DNA of 64,000 bases from Blastocladiella emersonii ATCC 22665 (GCA_025594325.1 JANHCV010000004.1:2046001-2110000), one strand, 5' to 3'. Counted from the first letter of the stretch, positions 30,538-40,956 are shown. Notes: generated by a model from the sequence alone, not told the origin. A program made the numbers and translations.

Positions 30538-32082
30538 CTAGTTGGCCGGTGGCGACGGCCCGGCGGACGGGAGCCCGCTCGCCGCGGCGGCAGCGCCGCC
30601 CGAGGTCGCCATCGCGGCGGCGCCCTGCTGAGCGCGCTCCTGGTCGCGGAGGAACTCGCGCCGGAGCGACGACTCGAGGATGCGCATGGCCTGGTCGACG
30701 TCGCGCGGGTTGCCCGTGATGACAAAGGGGCGGTCGCCGCGGGCGTCGCGCGCGTCCTCGATCGAGATCTTGCACCCGGTCTCCATGCGCACGCGGTTGA
30801 TGCGGTTGCCGCCCTTGCCGATCATGGGGCCGACCTTGGCCGCAGGGCAGTAGAAGGTGCGCGTCTCCTGCGGGCCGCCGGCACCTGGGCCGGATCCGCC
30901 GTTGCCGCTGTGCCCGCCCATCATGGGCCCGTTCGACTGGCCGTACCCGCCGCCGCCGCCGCCCATGGTGTTGCCGCCGTGGTACCCGCCGTGCATCGGC
31001 GCGCCGCCGCCGGACCCGCCCATGTGCGACCCGTGGTGCCCGTACCCGCCGCCGCCCATGCCCGAGCCCGAGTAGTGGCTGCCGCCGCCGGCGCCCGAGT
31101 AGTGGCTCCCGCCGCCCATGCCGCCGGACCCCGAGTAGTGGCCGCCGCCGTGCGACTGCTGGTGATGCCCGCCGCCGCCGTGGTGCATCCCGCCGGCGCC
31201 CTGGTGGTGGTGCCCACCATGTCCACCGTGGTGGCCGCCGTTGGCGGCGCCGGGCGGCATGTGCAGCGAGTACTCTGGGCGGTAGGGGCGGTCGGGGCAG
31301 GGCCGGTCGGCCTGGTCCTTGATGGTGACGAGCATGTGGTAGGTGGCGATGTGGATAGCGTCGGGGACGCCGATCATCTCGAGGACGCGGTCCTGCGAGT
31401 TCGGGAGCGGGGTCGAGGTGGCGACGAGGCGCGCGTTGGACTCTTCCTGGATCTCCTTGATGCGGGCGCCGGCCTTGCCGATGACGGCGCCCATGCGCGA
31501 GTGCGGGATCAGGTACCGCACGGTCAGCGGCGTCGACTCGACCGCGTCGGGCGTGTTGCCGCGCAGGTCGCCCTGGTTGAGGTTGCGCGATACCTGCGCG
31601 TACGCCTTGGCCACCTCCTCGACGGCGCCCGTGATGGACACGACGCGCTCCTGGACGCCCGGCACGTGCTCCGACACCATGACGCGCGCGTTCGACTCCT
31701 CGCGGATCGCCTTGATGTTGGCGCCCTGCTTGCCGATGATCACGCCCGCCTCCTTGGTGCTGACCAGCGACCGCAGCGTGACGTGGTCCGGGTTGACCGG
31801 GTGCCGCGAGTTGTTTCCAGAAGCGGCACCGGCACCGCTGTTGGACCGGTGCGACGGCGGCAGGTCGGGCCGCGCCGCAGCACCGCCGCTGGCGGCCACC
31901 GCCGACGACGACGTGGGCGACCGCGCGCGGTCCTCGGGCAGCGCGTTGGGCGCCGACGCGGCCGCGCTGCCGTGGCCGACGGGACGGTCGCGGTCGCGCG
32001 GCGAGCGCGGGCTCGGGTCCACGGCCGCGAGGCTGACGGCCGCGGCAGGCGCGCCCGTGAAGGAGCTGGTGAAATCAGACAT
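30538..32082 (-). CDS. three-KH-domain RNA-binding protein (PCBP/HEK2 type)
   Basis: This single-exon gene encodes 514 residues. KH1 spans about 100-170 (GVIIGKQGANIKAIREE), KH2 about 185-255 (GAVIGKAGARIKEIQEE) and KH3 about 408-478 (GPMIGKGGNRINRVRME). All three retain an intact GxxG loop (GKQG, GKAG, GKGG) that contacts single-stranded RNA. A Gly/His/Ser-rich linker of about 140 residues separates KH2 from KH3, and the N-terminus is disordered. The two-plus-one KH spacing matches poly(rC)-binding proteins and yeast Hek2/Pbp2, which act in mRNA localisation, stability and telomere silencing. The start at ATG 32082 gives MSDFTSSF; an upstream in-frame ATG is possible. It is divergent from the next gene. 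Confidence 0.92.
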   Translation of the reverse strand: MSDFTSSFTGAPAAAVSLAAVDPSPRSPRDRDRPVGHGSAAASAPNALPEDRARSPTSSSAVAASGGAAARPDLPPSHRSNSGAGAASGNNSRHPVNPDHVTLRSLVSTKEAGVIIGKQGANIKAIREESNARVMVSEHVPGVQERVVSITGAVEEVAKAYAQVSRNLNQGDLRGNTPDAVESTPLTVRYLIPHSRMGAVIGKAGARIKEIQEESNARLVATSTPLPNSQDRVLEMIGVPDAIHIATYHMLVTIKDQADRPCPDRPYRPEYSLHMPPGAANGGHHGGHGGHHHQGAGGMHHGGGGHHQQSHGGGHYSGSGGMGGGSHYSGAGGGSHYSGSGMGGGGYGHHGSHMGGSGGGAPMHGGYHGGNTMGGGGGGYGQSNGPMMGGHSGNGGSGPGAGGPQETRTFYCPAAKVGPMIGKGGNRINRVRMETGCKISIEDARDARGDRPFVITGNPRDVDQAMRILESSLRREFLRDQERAQQGAAAMATSGGAAAAASGLPSAGPSPPAN

Positions 32083-32967
32083 GGCGGTGATGGTGATAGT
32101 GGTGATAATGGTGGCGCAGCTGTGGGTGTGAAGTGTCGCCGTTCTGCAGGGTGTACGACCGAGTAGTGGTGGTGGGCATCGATGGGACGCGAAGAGATGG
32201 GCCAGGGTTGGTTGCGGTAGTTGACGACAGGTTGGGTAGAGGGCCAAGTCGAAGGTGATGGTACAAGAGAGCGCGAGTGCAAGTCGCAGAGAGGGCAGGA
32301 ACGATCAGTCAACGAGGAGCGGTCGGCAGCGACGGCGGCGTAGGAGGGAGAGAGCGCGTCGATGGGCGGCGGCGGCCATGGTCGGATGGCACACGGGGAC
32401 GGACAGGGGTGGCGAGCGAGCGGGCGGGCCGAGCAGCGACGCAGGAGGCGTACCGGGGAGGATGGGGAGAGAGGGTAAGGAACGAATTCAGGCACGAGGG
32501 GAGGATGAGGCGGGCAGGCGGACACACACACGCAGACAGGCAGGCAGACAGGCACACGCTCCAGCAGCTCGATTCGTGTTCGCGAGCAGCTGGTGCGTGG
32601 TGGAGGGCGAGGCGATGAAAGAGAGAGCGGCAGGGACCGCGGGCACGGCAGGCCGCAACGCAACGCGCGCGAGCGAGCCGGCCGGCCGCTTCCCGCGAGA
32701 GCATCAGCTGAGGCAGCGTGACCGCCCGACGCGCCACGCGCCGAGCGGCCGGTCTGCGAGACGTCGCTCGCTTGTTCCTGGCCAAGCCCCGCGCGCCCCG
32801 AATTATCGCCGCAGACCGCTCCTCCCTCTCTCCTTTTGCTCGCACATTCGCACCGCTCGCCGCTGGGCGGCCTCCATGTATCTGCGCGCCCTTCACGGCC
32901 GCCCGTCGCCACCCGCCGCCGCACGACCACCCCGACCACCACCACCACCACCACCACCGCCGCCGCC
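32083..32967. other. 885-bp bidirectional intergenic region
   Basis: This region lies between divergent start codons of the KH gene and the membrane protein. It carries simple-sequence patches (ACACACAC then CAGGCAGGCAGACAGG near 32520-32552) and a CCACCACCACC run just before the downstream ATG. It presumably holds both promoters. No TATA box was identified. Confidence 0.4.
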
Positions 32968-34221
32968 ATGTACATTGGCCTGACGCTGCCCATCCTGCTG
33001 GGCCTGGGCGTCGGGTGCGTGGCCGCGGCACTGTGCCTCGTCTACGCCGTGCGCCGCATCACGTCGCCCCCACCACCGCCACTCGGCCGCATCTCACCCG
33101 TCGTCCCGCTGTCGGCCGTGACCATGCTGCGCCGCCGCCAGTCGGCCGCCTCGTCGCTCTCGCACCCGGCTTCCGGGACCTCATGGCCCGCGGGCGACGG
33201 CGTCGACGACGATCAGGGGCTCGGTGGTCCGGGCTCGCGCCGCCGCAGCGGCCGCCCGCGTCCTGACAGCGCGCACTCGACGGCGGGGACGGGCACGGGG
33301 ACCGCCCGCGCGCCGAAACCCATGTACCGTCTCGGCCGCATCCTGACCACGGTGCGCCGCGCCAAGTCGCAGCGCCACCACCAGAAGATGGTCGGCCTGC
33401 TCGCGACGCAGCACGACCTCATGAAGCAGTGGACGCACCCGGACGTGGCTCCCGCCGCCGACCCCGCCACGAGTTTGGCATCACCATCCTCGTCGTCGTC
33501 GTTTGCTGCCAAGTCGCTCGCCACGTCGGCGTCGCTGAGCGAGTTTGCGCTCGACACGCCGCGGGAACCCCCCGCGACACCCGCCAGCGCGCGTACGCCC
33601 GCGGGCTCGCCCGGCAAGTCCGCTGCGACGTCGCCCTCGCCGCGCCGCCAGCTCTCGGTGCGCTTCTCCATGGACCACCTGGCCGGCGGCGGGGGTGGCG
33701 GCCTACCGCCACCAAGGCGACCGTCGGCCTCGTCGCTCGGCCCGCTGGCGCGCCGCGTGTCCATTCTCGCCGGGCGCGCCCCACCACCACCACAACCGCA
33801 GCAACAACAGCCGACGCGCGGCCCGACCGACAGCTTCTACGAGCTCGCCGACCTCGGCCTGCTGCAGCCGCCTTCGCCAGCACCTGTACAGCCACCACCA
33901 CCACTCGCGGCAGCAGCATCGATTGACGGTCCACCTCGGAACGCGAGCACCGCGGCGGCTGCCGGTGTGACTTTCGCCAAGCTGCCGCCCGCGCGGCACC
34001 GTCCGCTGCGCGCCGACGCGGCTGCGGCAGAGCAGGTCATCCGGCCCGCGTCCTCGGCCGCGTCGCTCTTCACGCTCGATGAGGAGGAGGACGACTACGC
34101 GCCGTCCGAGGTCGCGCCGCCGCGCCGCGACTCGAAGCTCGTGCTGCACCCGCCCGCCGTCGCGCACCGCCGCGGCCCGTCGCCCGCACGTCTGGCCGCG
34201 GCTGCTGCGCTGCCCCGCTAA
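32968..34221 (+). CDS. single-pass membrane protein with disordered cytosolic tail
   Basis: The gene encodes 417 residues. It opens with a membrane anchor at residues 3-28 (IGLTLPILLGLGVGCVAAAL then CLVYAV) followed by RR, so the N-terminus is outside and the tail cytosolic by the positive-inside rule. The tail is Ser/Pro/Ala-rich with a conserved-looking basic helix, YRLGRILTTVRRAKSQRHHQ, near residue 115. It also has several SPSPRR and TPAGSPGK sites. No family was recognised. Similar anchor-plus-tail proteins act as scaffolds at the plasma membrane or endoplasmic reticulum; that role is only analogy. Confidence 0.65.
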   Translation: MYIGLTLPILLGLGVGCVAAALCLVYAVRRITSPPPPPLGRISPVVPLSAVTMLRRRQSAASSLSHPASGTSWPAGDGVDDDQGLGGPGSRRRSGRPRPDSAHSTAGTGTGTARAPKPMYRLGRILTTVRRAKSQRHHQKMVGLLATQHDLMKQWTHPDVAPAADPATSLASPSSSSSFAAKSLATSASLSEFALDTPREPPATPASARTPAGSPGKSAATSPSPRRQLSVRFSMDHLAGGGGGGLPPPRRPSASSLGPLARRVSILAGRAPPPPQPQQQQPTRGPTDSFYELADLGLLQPPSPAPVQPPPPLAAAASIDGPPRNASTAAAAGVTFAKLPPARHRPLRADAAAAEQVIRPASSAASLFTLDEEEDDYAPSEVAPPRRDSKLVLHPPAVAHRRGPSPARLAAAAALPR

Positions 34222-34699
34222 AACCACCAACGATTGAGACTAGAGCGCTTGTTCGCACCACTGCACATACTGTAATCTATATCATCATCCATTCATCCGT
34301 CAACGTGCCGCGCGAAGCGAAGGGAAAAGGAAAGGAAAGTGTCTCTCAGCCGCACGTGATTTCAGCGCGCGATGGCGCGACGCGTCGCGCGGTGCGAGAC
34401 ACCGCTGCGCGCGCGCATGTTCGTTTGCGGAAGGCGCTCGTGCTTGTTAACGGCGCGTCTCCCTCCCCCTCCCTCCCTCCCTCCCCGGAATACGATCGCC
34501 GCGGGCACGCCGCCGGACAACGGTCGGCGGGCGTCTTGCCTGTTCACGCCGCCTCCCGACTTCCGTCCGCATGCGCGCGCACACCGCCCGCGCTTGCCTC
34601 TTCAGGAACCACGCACGCTCCTCCCCCGGCCGGCCGAAACACGAAACGCGACGCGTAGACACGACTCTAGACCGCGCGCCATAGACTAGACACGGAGCC
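34222..34699. other. intergenic, no feature seen
   Basis: This interval lies between two plus-strand genes. A CTATATC-type AT-rich spot (34274-34292) and a CCCTCCCTCC tract (34460-34482) are visible. The second could be part of the downstream promoter. No gene is supported. Confidence 0.35.
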
Positions 34700-36244
34700 A
34701 TGGCCACCACCAACGCCAGCTGGACTGCCGCGACTTCGCCTTCTTCTTCCTTTTCGCTCCCGTCAAACTCTTCTTCCGCTACGACTTCTGGATCCCTGCC
34801 GCCATCGACTCTGGCCGGTAATAACAACACCAACGCCACCAACGCATCGACGAACCCGCTCGACGACGGCGCCGCGTGGAATGCATCGAGTCCCGCTGCC
34901 CCCGCTGTGAATGTGACCCTGCCCTCGACCTCGCTCAACACCAACACCACCGATTCGTCTCCGCCACTCGTCAAGCAGGGCATCGCCACCATCATGAACG
35001 CCGCGTCGTCCGCGACCCCGTCAGCATCGTCGACCTCGGCGGCGACGACGTGGGAGGCCACGCCGTGGTTCCTCGCGTCCAAGCCGACCCCGCCGCCTAC
35101 CTCCTCCTCCTCGACCTCCCCGTCTACAACTACCACCACGGCGACCGCCGCCATCGCGCGCACGTTCCCGAACGCCGTGACCGTGTTCGACCCGTCATCC
35201 ACCTCGCCCGCCACGACGACGCCCGCCGACTCGTCCGCGTCCGCGCACACCGTCTCGCTGGGCCTGATGCTCGGCATCCTGCTCCCAATCGCCGCACTAC
35301 TCGGCGTCCTCGCCGCGGTCCTGGTCCACACGCGGCGCAAGCTGCACCGCCGCCGGCGGGGTCGCCAGGGCAGCAGCGCAGCCGCGTCGTCGCTCGGCGG
35401 GATCGACGAGGAGCTCGCGACCGCGTACGTCGCCGCGCACCATACCCACCCGGCGCTCGTGCCCTCCGCCTCGAGCCATCACCTACACCACCACCGCGTC
35501 CATCCCGGCGGGTTCGCGTCGCCACATACGACGCCGGCGGCGTCGCGCCGCGGCAGCCACGTGCCGTCGCTCGAGTTCCAGCGCCGCGCGGTCCCGCTCG
35601 CTGGCGCCGAGGTGCCCGTTGCGGCCGGCGCAGAGGCCGAGGATGGCGACGACGACGACGAGGCGCCCGCGGCGATCCGCGTCCTGCACACGCCGCCGCG
35701 GCCGCGGTCGATGCGCAGCCTGAGCCTCGTCGACGCGGCCGCGGGCGAGTCGAGCCCCGCGGTCGCTGGAATCGCGCCGTCGCCGTCGTTCGTCATGCAG
35801 CTCGACCACGCGCAGTGCGACCAGCTCGCCGAGTACGTCACACTGCCCGCGGCGGCTGAGGCCGTGGCGGTGGTCGCCACTGCGCCGACGGTTCCGGCGA
35901 AAGACGCGCGGCCGCGCCCGCGGTCCTCGACCGCGTCGGGTCCCGCGACACCCGCTGCCGACGCACGCCCACGGTCCCGCTCGGCGACATCTACCGCCGC
36001 ACCGGCGCCGCCCGCGGGCGCCGCGGCACCCGCCTCACGTCCTACTGCGCCCGCGTCGCGCTCCGCGAACCGCGCGTCGGTCCCGGCGTCCCCGCGCCGC
36101 GGTCCGCGCCGGAGCCACATCATTCCGCCGGCGTCGGGGCTGCCGGGGAGCCGGCTCGGGACGACGCCGCGGCGGCCGTCGTCGCTGTCGCTGTCGGTGA
36201 TCAGCCGGTCGGATCTCGAGTGGGAGGACGAGGAGGACGAGTGA
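34700..36244 (+). CDS. Ser/Thr/Asn-rich single-pass membrane protein
   Basis: The protein has 514 residues. Residues 1-185 are Ser/Thr/Pro-rich with many N-glycosylation sequons (NAS, NNT, NAT, NVT, NTT), typical of an extracellular O-mannosylated stalk. A membrane segment lies near 193-215 (LGLMLGILLPIAALLGVLAA) and is followed by a strongly basic stop-transfer (HTRRKLHRRRRGR). The cytosolic half is Ala/Pro/Arg-rich and acidic at the end (DLEWEDEEDE). No classical signal peptide is visible, so the single helix may serve as reverse anchor. The layout recalls fungal cell-wall sensors, but no WSC cysteine domain is present. Confidence 0.72.
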   Translation: MATTNASWTAATSPSSSFSLPSNSSSATTSGSLPPSTLAGNNNTNATNASTNPLDDGAAWNASSPAAPAVNVTLPSTSLNTNTTDSSPPLVKQGIATIMNAASSATPSASSTSAATTWEATPWFLASKPTPPPTSSSSTSPSTTTTTATAAIARTFPNAVTVFDPSSTSPATTTPADSSASAHTVSLGLMLGILLPIAALLGVLAAVLVHTRRKLHRRRRGRQGSSAAASSLGGIDEELATAYVAAHHTHPALVPSASSHHLHHHRVHPGGFASPHTTPAASRRGSHVPSLEFQRRAVPLAGAEVPVAAGAEAEDGDDDDEAPAAIRVLHTPPRPRSMRSLSLVDAAAGESSPAVAGIAPSPSFVMQLDHAQCDQLAEYVTLPAAAEAVAVVATAPTVPAKDARPRPRSSTASGPATPAADARPRSRSATSTAAPAPPAGAAAPASRPTAPASRSANRASVPASPRRGPRRSHIIPPASGLPGSRLGTTPRRPSSLSLSVISRSDLEWEDEEDE

Positions 36245-36315
36245 CGGGGCGAGGGATCTCATGCACACACGCACTAACCAAATCACAAAATACATTTTCT
36301 TGCACGAAGGACTAC

Positions 36316-38121
36316 TCATGGGGCAGCGGGTCCGTCCTCGGCGGCGGTGGGCGCGGGCGGGAACAGCGGGATGGCCTGGACGAGTCCCGCAGCCGCAGCG
36401 ACCTCGGCCTCGATCTCGCCGAGCTTCTTGGACGTCCATTCGCGCAGTGCGACGGCGGTTTCGCGGACATTCCCGATCTCGCGCGCGATAGCGGCGAGCT
36501 CCGCCTCGACCTCGGCCTCGGCGGCGCCGCGCTCGGCGATCGCGGCCTGGAGCCGGGTGGTGGCGTCGACGGCCTCGCACTCGGCGCGGTCGCGCATATC
36601 GGCGGCCTCGGCGATGCGTGCGCGGCGCGCGTCGCTCATCTTGTTGAGGTGGTCCTCGACGAGGTCCAGGTCGCGGCGCACCGCCGACTCGCGGTCCTCG
36701 ACCTCGTTGTGCAGCTTGTCGTTCCGCTTCTGCAGGTCGGCCACGGCCTTGTCCAGCTCCGCGTACGTCTCGGTGGCCGCCGCGAGCTTGTGCTCCACGT
36801 CGCGCCGCGACTGGCTCAGCGAGTCCGACAGCCGCGTCAGCGCCGCGACCATCTGCTCGAGCTCGTGCGCCGACAGCGGCGCGGCCACCAGCGGGCCCGT
36901 CACATTGTCGGACCCGGTCGCCGCCGCGGAGGCGGTCGCGGGGTTGGCCGACGACGATGACGACGAGAAGCGCGAGATGCGCGACTCGATGGCGAAATCG
37001 GACCCGTGCGCCGTGGCGAACTCGGCAAAGGCGCCGCCGGGGAGGAGGCCGAGGACGCGGGCGCGCGCCGTAAAGTCGGTGAAGGCCTTGCGCGCGGTGG
37101 CGCGCACGGCGCGGGCCTCGTCGACCGCCGCGTCGTTCCGCTTGGACCACTCGGCGACCTGGTCGCGCAGCACGGCGAGCTGGTCGAGGTACTCGGCCTC
37201 GCGCTTCACGAGGTCCTTGAGGCGGTCGACGGGGATGCCCTGCGCGAGCACGCGGTCCTTGAGGTCGGCGGCGGCGTGCTGCGCCTCGGCGAGCGCCGCC
37301 TCGACCCGGTTCAGCTCGGCGAGCGCGTCTTCGGCGTCGACCACGGCGCGGCGCAGGGCCTCGCGCTCGGTGCGGATCTGGTTCGCTGCCTCGACGGTCG
37401 CGGCCGCCAGCTCGGTCTGCTCCGCGACGAGCGGGTCGAGCTTGGGCGGGACCTCGCCCAGCTTCGCGACGGCGGCGTCGAGGTTGCGGAGCTCGAGGTC
37501 GAGCCGCTTGCCCTCCTCGTTGATGCGCGTGTTCACGGCCTGGAACTCGAGGTCGATGGCGACGCGCACGTCCACCTCGGAGGCGCCGGCCATGCGGGCG
37601 CGGTAGTCGCGGATGCGGTTGTTGTAGGCCGTAGCGTTGTTGAGGGTGGCGAGGCGGGCGACCTCGCGGAAGTGCGCCGTCTGCTCGATGACGTCGAGCA
37701 TCCAGTCGAGCAGGGCGAGCGACACGGGCCACCGGGTCGCGTCGTGCGGCGTCGCCATGTGCGCGGACGTGAGCATGTGCGCGTACGGGTACCCGAGGCC
37801 CTCGACGATGACGGGCTTGAAGTCGTTCTTGAAGTCCTTGGCCGACGTGTCGAAGCGGTACCGCGGGTCGATCTGCAGGTACATGAACTTGAGCATCTCC
37901 TCCCACATCTTCTTGGTCAGCTTGGTGAAGTCCTGCGGCTTGCCCTGCGCGCGGAACCACTCGTCGAGCCGTGCCGTCGTGCGCTGCCGCCACGCCAGCG
38001 TCTTGATGGGCCGCGGGTCCTCGGGCTTGGCCGCGTCGCCCCGCCGCCGCGGCGTCCCCGGCACCGACCCGGACGCGCCGCCGCCGCCGCGCGACATGCG
38101 CCGCGTACCGCTGCTGCTCAT
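36316..38121 (-). CDS. NDC80: kinetochore protein NDC80/HEC1
   Basis: This single-exon gene encodes 601 residues. A short basic N-terminal tail is followed by the NDC80 calponin-homology domain (about 20-170). Its signatures are DPRPIKTLAWRQRTTARLDE, FTKLTKKMWEEMLKFMYLQI and VEGLGYPYAHMLTSAHMATP. This domain binds microtubules. The remainder is coiled coil (about 190-590) that pairs with NUF2 in the NDC80 complex. The start is MSSSGTRRMSR at 38121, which gives the expected short positively charged tail that Aurora B normally phosphorylates. The gene is divergent from the cyclin gene, with 291 bases between start codons. Confidence 0.95.
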   Translation of the reverse strand: MSSSGTRRMSRGGGGASGSVPGTPRRRGDAAKPEDPRPIKTLAWRQRTTARLDEWFRAQGKPQDFTKLTKKMWEEMLKFMYLQIDPRYRFDTSAKDFKNDFKPVIVEGLGYPYAHMLTSAHMATPHDATRWPVSLALLDWMLDVIEQTAHFREVARLATLNNATAYNNRIRDYRARMAGASEVDVRVAIDLEFQAVNTRINEEGKRLDLELRNLDAAVAKLGEVPPKLDPLVAEQTELAAATVEAANQIRTEREALRRAVVDAEDALAELNRVEAALAEAQHAAADLKDRVLAQGIPVDRLKDLVKREAEYLDQLAVLRDQVAEWSKRNDAAVDEARAVRATARKAFTDFTARARVLGLLPGGAFAEFATAHGSDFAIESRISRFSSSSSSANPATASAAATGSDNVTGPLVAAPLSAHELEQMVAALTRLSDSLSQSRRDVEHKLAAATETYAELDKAVADLQKRNDKLHNEVEDRESAVRRDLDLVEDHLNKMSDARRARIAEAADMRDRAECEAVDATTRLQAAIAERGAAEAEVEAELAAIAREIGNVRETAVALREWTSKKLGEIEAEVAAAAGLVQAIPLFPPAPTAAEDGPAAP

Positions 38122-38412
38122 GGTGTTCACTATGCGTGGGTTTGATGCGCGCGTGATGGGGTTCGGCAGAGGGGAGAAAGAGGGAGAGCGCACTCGCGCA
38201 CACGGGACGACGTGCGGCCGTGGGATGCGCGCGCGTCACCTGACGCGGGCCATGAGGCGCGCGCGGTCTCTCTCTCCCTCTCGGGTCGGTCGGTCGGCGC
38301 CCGCTGAACGGCGAGCGCCGCTTCCTTCTCTCCTCATTCATCACCGCCCGACTCTGCACGCCCACCCATGTAACATCCCGGCCGGGAAGTTGGAGACCTT
38401 GAACCTTGAACC

Positions 38413-40218
38413 ATGGGCCGGAAACGCGCGCAGCGGCGCCGCCGGTCCACGCTCGTCCCCTCCTCCGCCGGCGGCGACGACGACCCGGCGTCCGCAGCCT
38501 TCTCGTCGGCCTACCCGCCGCCCACGCACGCGCCATGGACCGTGACGCACTGGGACGCCGAGCTGCTGGCTTCGTCGCCGCCGCCCTCCCTCAGCAGCAC
38601 CCCGACGCCGCCCGCCGCCTCCCGCTCTGCCGCCACCACGCCGCGCCGCTCGCACACGCCCGACGGCCGCCGTCCCGCCCACCTGCGCGCGCCCGACCGC
38701 TCGCGCGCTGCGTCCGTACAGAGCGTGCGCGACCGGGCGCGGTCCGACCGCGAGCGCGCCCAGCGGCTCGCCCAGCCGCTTGAGGACTACCTGCAGTACC
38801 TCGACGAGCTGCGCGCCGCGGCCTCGCGCGTCGGCGGGACCGGGTACATGCACGACCACCGGTCGATCCCCGAGAACGTCCTGGATCTCGCGGCCTCACT
38901 CATCCATAGCTGCTGCGAGGCCGTCGCGAACGCTGCGGCGCATGCGGCCAAGGGACGCGGCGGGAACCACCTCCACCACGCGACGCACGCTGGGGCGGCG
39001 GCGGGGGCGAAGCGCCGGCCTGACGATCCCGCGCGGTCGATCGCGTTCATGCGCCGCACGCTCGCGGCCGCCGACGTGTCCACGTCCTCGTTCCTGCTCG
39101 CCATCTACTACATTGACCAGATGCGAAAGCGGCAAGAGGCCCTCGCCCCGCCGCCTACCCCGTCGAGTGCAGCCGCGCCCGCTACGCCGCTAGCGCTAGC
39201 CGCGAACCCGGCGCCGACGCTACGACGATCCAACTCGCGCTCGCGGTCCCTGTCGCGATCGCGGCCCGGGTCGCCCGCCCCCTCGGCTACCGGGTTCGGC
39301 AGCAACGGGAACCTGTTCGCGTCGCCGTCGAGCGCGCCCACCTCGGCGGCATCCTCCCCGACACGGTCCCTGTTCTCGATCCCGTCCATGGCCGTTTCTG
39401 CCGCCACCTCGGCCGTATCCGCTGCCGTCTCGTCTGCGGCCGACCCGCTCGATTCCCTGGCCACGGCCGCCGTCACCGCCGTGGTCCGCGCCGCGATGCA
39501 GCAGCGCACGCCCGCCTCGTCGCCGTACCTGTCCCCGCTGACCCCGCCGCTCCCGCTGCACCTCGACGCCGTCGTCACGCCCGCCTACGCGCCGCCGGTG
39601 CCTCCGCTTCCCGCCGCGCCGTCGACGCTCCCGCGGCTTTTGATCACCACCACGGCGGCAACGTCCGTCCCGCGCGGTCCCACGACACCGACCAACTCGA
39701 CGTCTCCCTACGCGCACCCGCCCGCGCCGCCACCACCAACACCCCTCGCGGACCTGATCTCGCCAACCTCCCCCGAGTCCGGTGCCGCATGGACGCCCGC
39801 GTCGCTGTTCATCGCGGCGCTGATGGTCGCCGACAAGATGCTATTCGACTCGATCTACCGCAACGCCGACTGGGCGGTGCTGACGCCCTTCTCGCTGCGC
39901 GACATCAACCGCGCCGAGCGCGCGTTCCTCGCTGCCGCCGGGTGGCAGCTGCGCGTGCCCGACGCGAGCGAGCTCGAGCGGTTCGTCCTCCAGCTGCAGA
40001 CGCGCGTCGTGCGCGCGCGGTGGGCGAGGGGGATGGGGCTGACGTACTTTGACTTGGGCGTGATTTGGCGGGCCGCCGGTGGGCCATCGGTCGCGGCGAA
40101 GCAGGTCGTGGTTGCGGGGACCAGGCATGTGGCCGCGGGATTGGTCGGGTTGCTCGGCATGATTTTTGGGTGGCTCGCGCTGGTCATGGCGCGCGATGGG
40201 GTGCTCGATCTCAGATAG
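38413..40218 (+). CDS. Pho80/CNPPD1-like cyclin with split box and C-terminal anchor
   Basis: The gene encodes 601 residues. The first part of the cyclin box reads SIAFMRRTLAAADVSTSSFL and LAIYYIDQMRKR (about 215-245). A low-complexity insertion of about 220 residues follows. The box resumes at SLFIAALMVADKMLFDSIYR and FSLRDINRAERAFLAAAGWQ (about 465-520), matching the PHO80 cyclin family (alm.AdK...D....n..w). The C-terminus holds a hydrophobic helix (VAAGLVGLLGMIFGWLALVM). A C-terminal membrane anchor is a feature of the CNPPD1 branch, as I recall. The partner would be a Pho85/CDK5-type kinase. The start is a basic MGRKRAQRRRR. Confidence 0.82.
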   Translation: MGRKRAQRRRRSTLVPSSAGGDDDPASAAFSSAYPPPTHAPWTVTHWDAELLASSPPPSLSSTPTPPAASRSAATTPRRSHTPDGRRPAHLRAPDRSRAASVQSVRDRARSDRERAQRLAQPLEDYLQYLDELRAAASRVGGTGYMHDHRSIPENVLDLAASLIHSCCEAVANAAAHAAKGRGGNHLHHATHAGAAAGAKRRPDDPARSIAFMRRTLAAADVSTSSFLLAIYYIDQMRKRQEALAPPPTPSSAAAPATPLALAANPAPTLRRSNSRSRSLSRSRPGSPAPSATGFGSNGNLFASPSSAPTSAASSPTRSLFSIPSMAVSAATSAVSAAVSSAADPLDSLATAAVTAVVRAAMQQRTPASSPYLSPLTPPLPLHLDAVVTPAYAPPVPPLPAAPSTLPRLLITTTAATSVPRGPTTPTNSTSPYAHPPAPPPPTPLADLISPTSPESGAAWTPASLFIAALMVADKMLFDSIYRNADWAVLTPFSLRDINRAERAFLAAAGWQLRVPDASELERFVLQLQTRVVRARWARGMGLTYFDLGVIWRAAGGPSVAAKQVVVAGTRHVAAGLVGLLGMIFGWLALVMARDGVLDLR

Positions 40219-40484
40219 CAGTGAGGGAACGAGGAAATGTATTATACAACTACTTTTGGACACCAAGGAACGTGTCTGATTGGTCGACGTGAATGGTTCG
40301 TAACCGTGGACATGGTCGCGACACGGCGGCCGCGAGAAAAGGCGCCCCAAGTTTCGCGTTGCTGCGCAGTCCTTGTGCAGAGCTTAGCGTATAACCTAAC
40401 CTTGGACACCGTGCTATTGTGTCTCTTTGTCAGTCGGCATCGTTTTACCCGCTGGTTGGTCAACGCGAACGGCTCGACCGCGTT

Positions 40485-40516
40485 GGCCGTGGCCATGGCC
40501 ATGGCCATGGCCATGG
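40485..40516. repeat. GGCCAT microsatellite
   Basis: GGCCGTGGCCATGGCCATGG continues as CCATGGCCATGG: about five units of a hexamer, one variant. Confidence 0.9.
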
Positions 40517-40948
40517 TCGCGTCGCAGCGGAAACCGGCGACGCGTCTGACAGCTTCGCGCGACAGCACACGTCTAGCGCTGAGCTTAGCTCATCAGCTCA
40601 TCGAGCGGAGATATGCTGCGACGCGAACAAGGGACGCGTCGCACATCGCGGCGGCGCGACGTCATTCCGAGTGGCGCGGCCGCAAGATGAAGCAGCCGCG
40701 CGAGATGGTGGCGCAGCCGCTCCAGCCACTCCCTTGCTCGACTCGAAATGAAATTCGCGGTGCTGCGGAATCCGTGAACGCGGACCACGCGGAATCGGAG
40801 CACCTGTGCGCGCGACGGCATGGCGTGCTGCTGCGTATAAGTACGTGCAGGTCCCCCGCCCCATCATCGCTGACCTCACCAATCCCACCGTCCATCGACC
40901 TACCCCGCGCCTGGAGCGCTACACGTCTTAAGACCTGCCTTGACGGCA

Positions 40949-40956
40949 CTATATAG
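40949..40956 (+). promoter_or_regulatory. TATA box of the mucin-like gene
   Basis: CTATATAG lies 43 bases before the ATG at 40999, with a CATCACC-rich short leader in between. The strong TATA box suits a highly or inducibly expressed secreted protein. Confidence 0.55.

Noticed and set aside
36035-38536. 833-codon minus-strand frame over NDC80
   Set aside because: Arg/Ala/Gly-rich composition, no domain, and it spans the NDC80 gene in a different frame.
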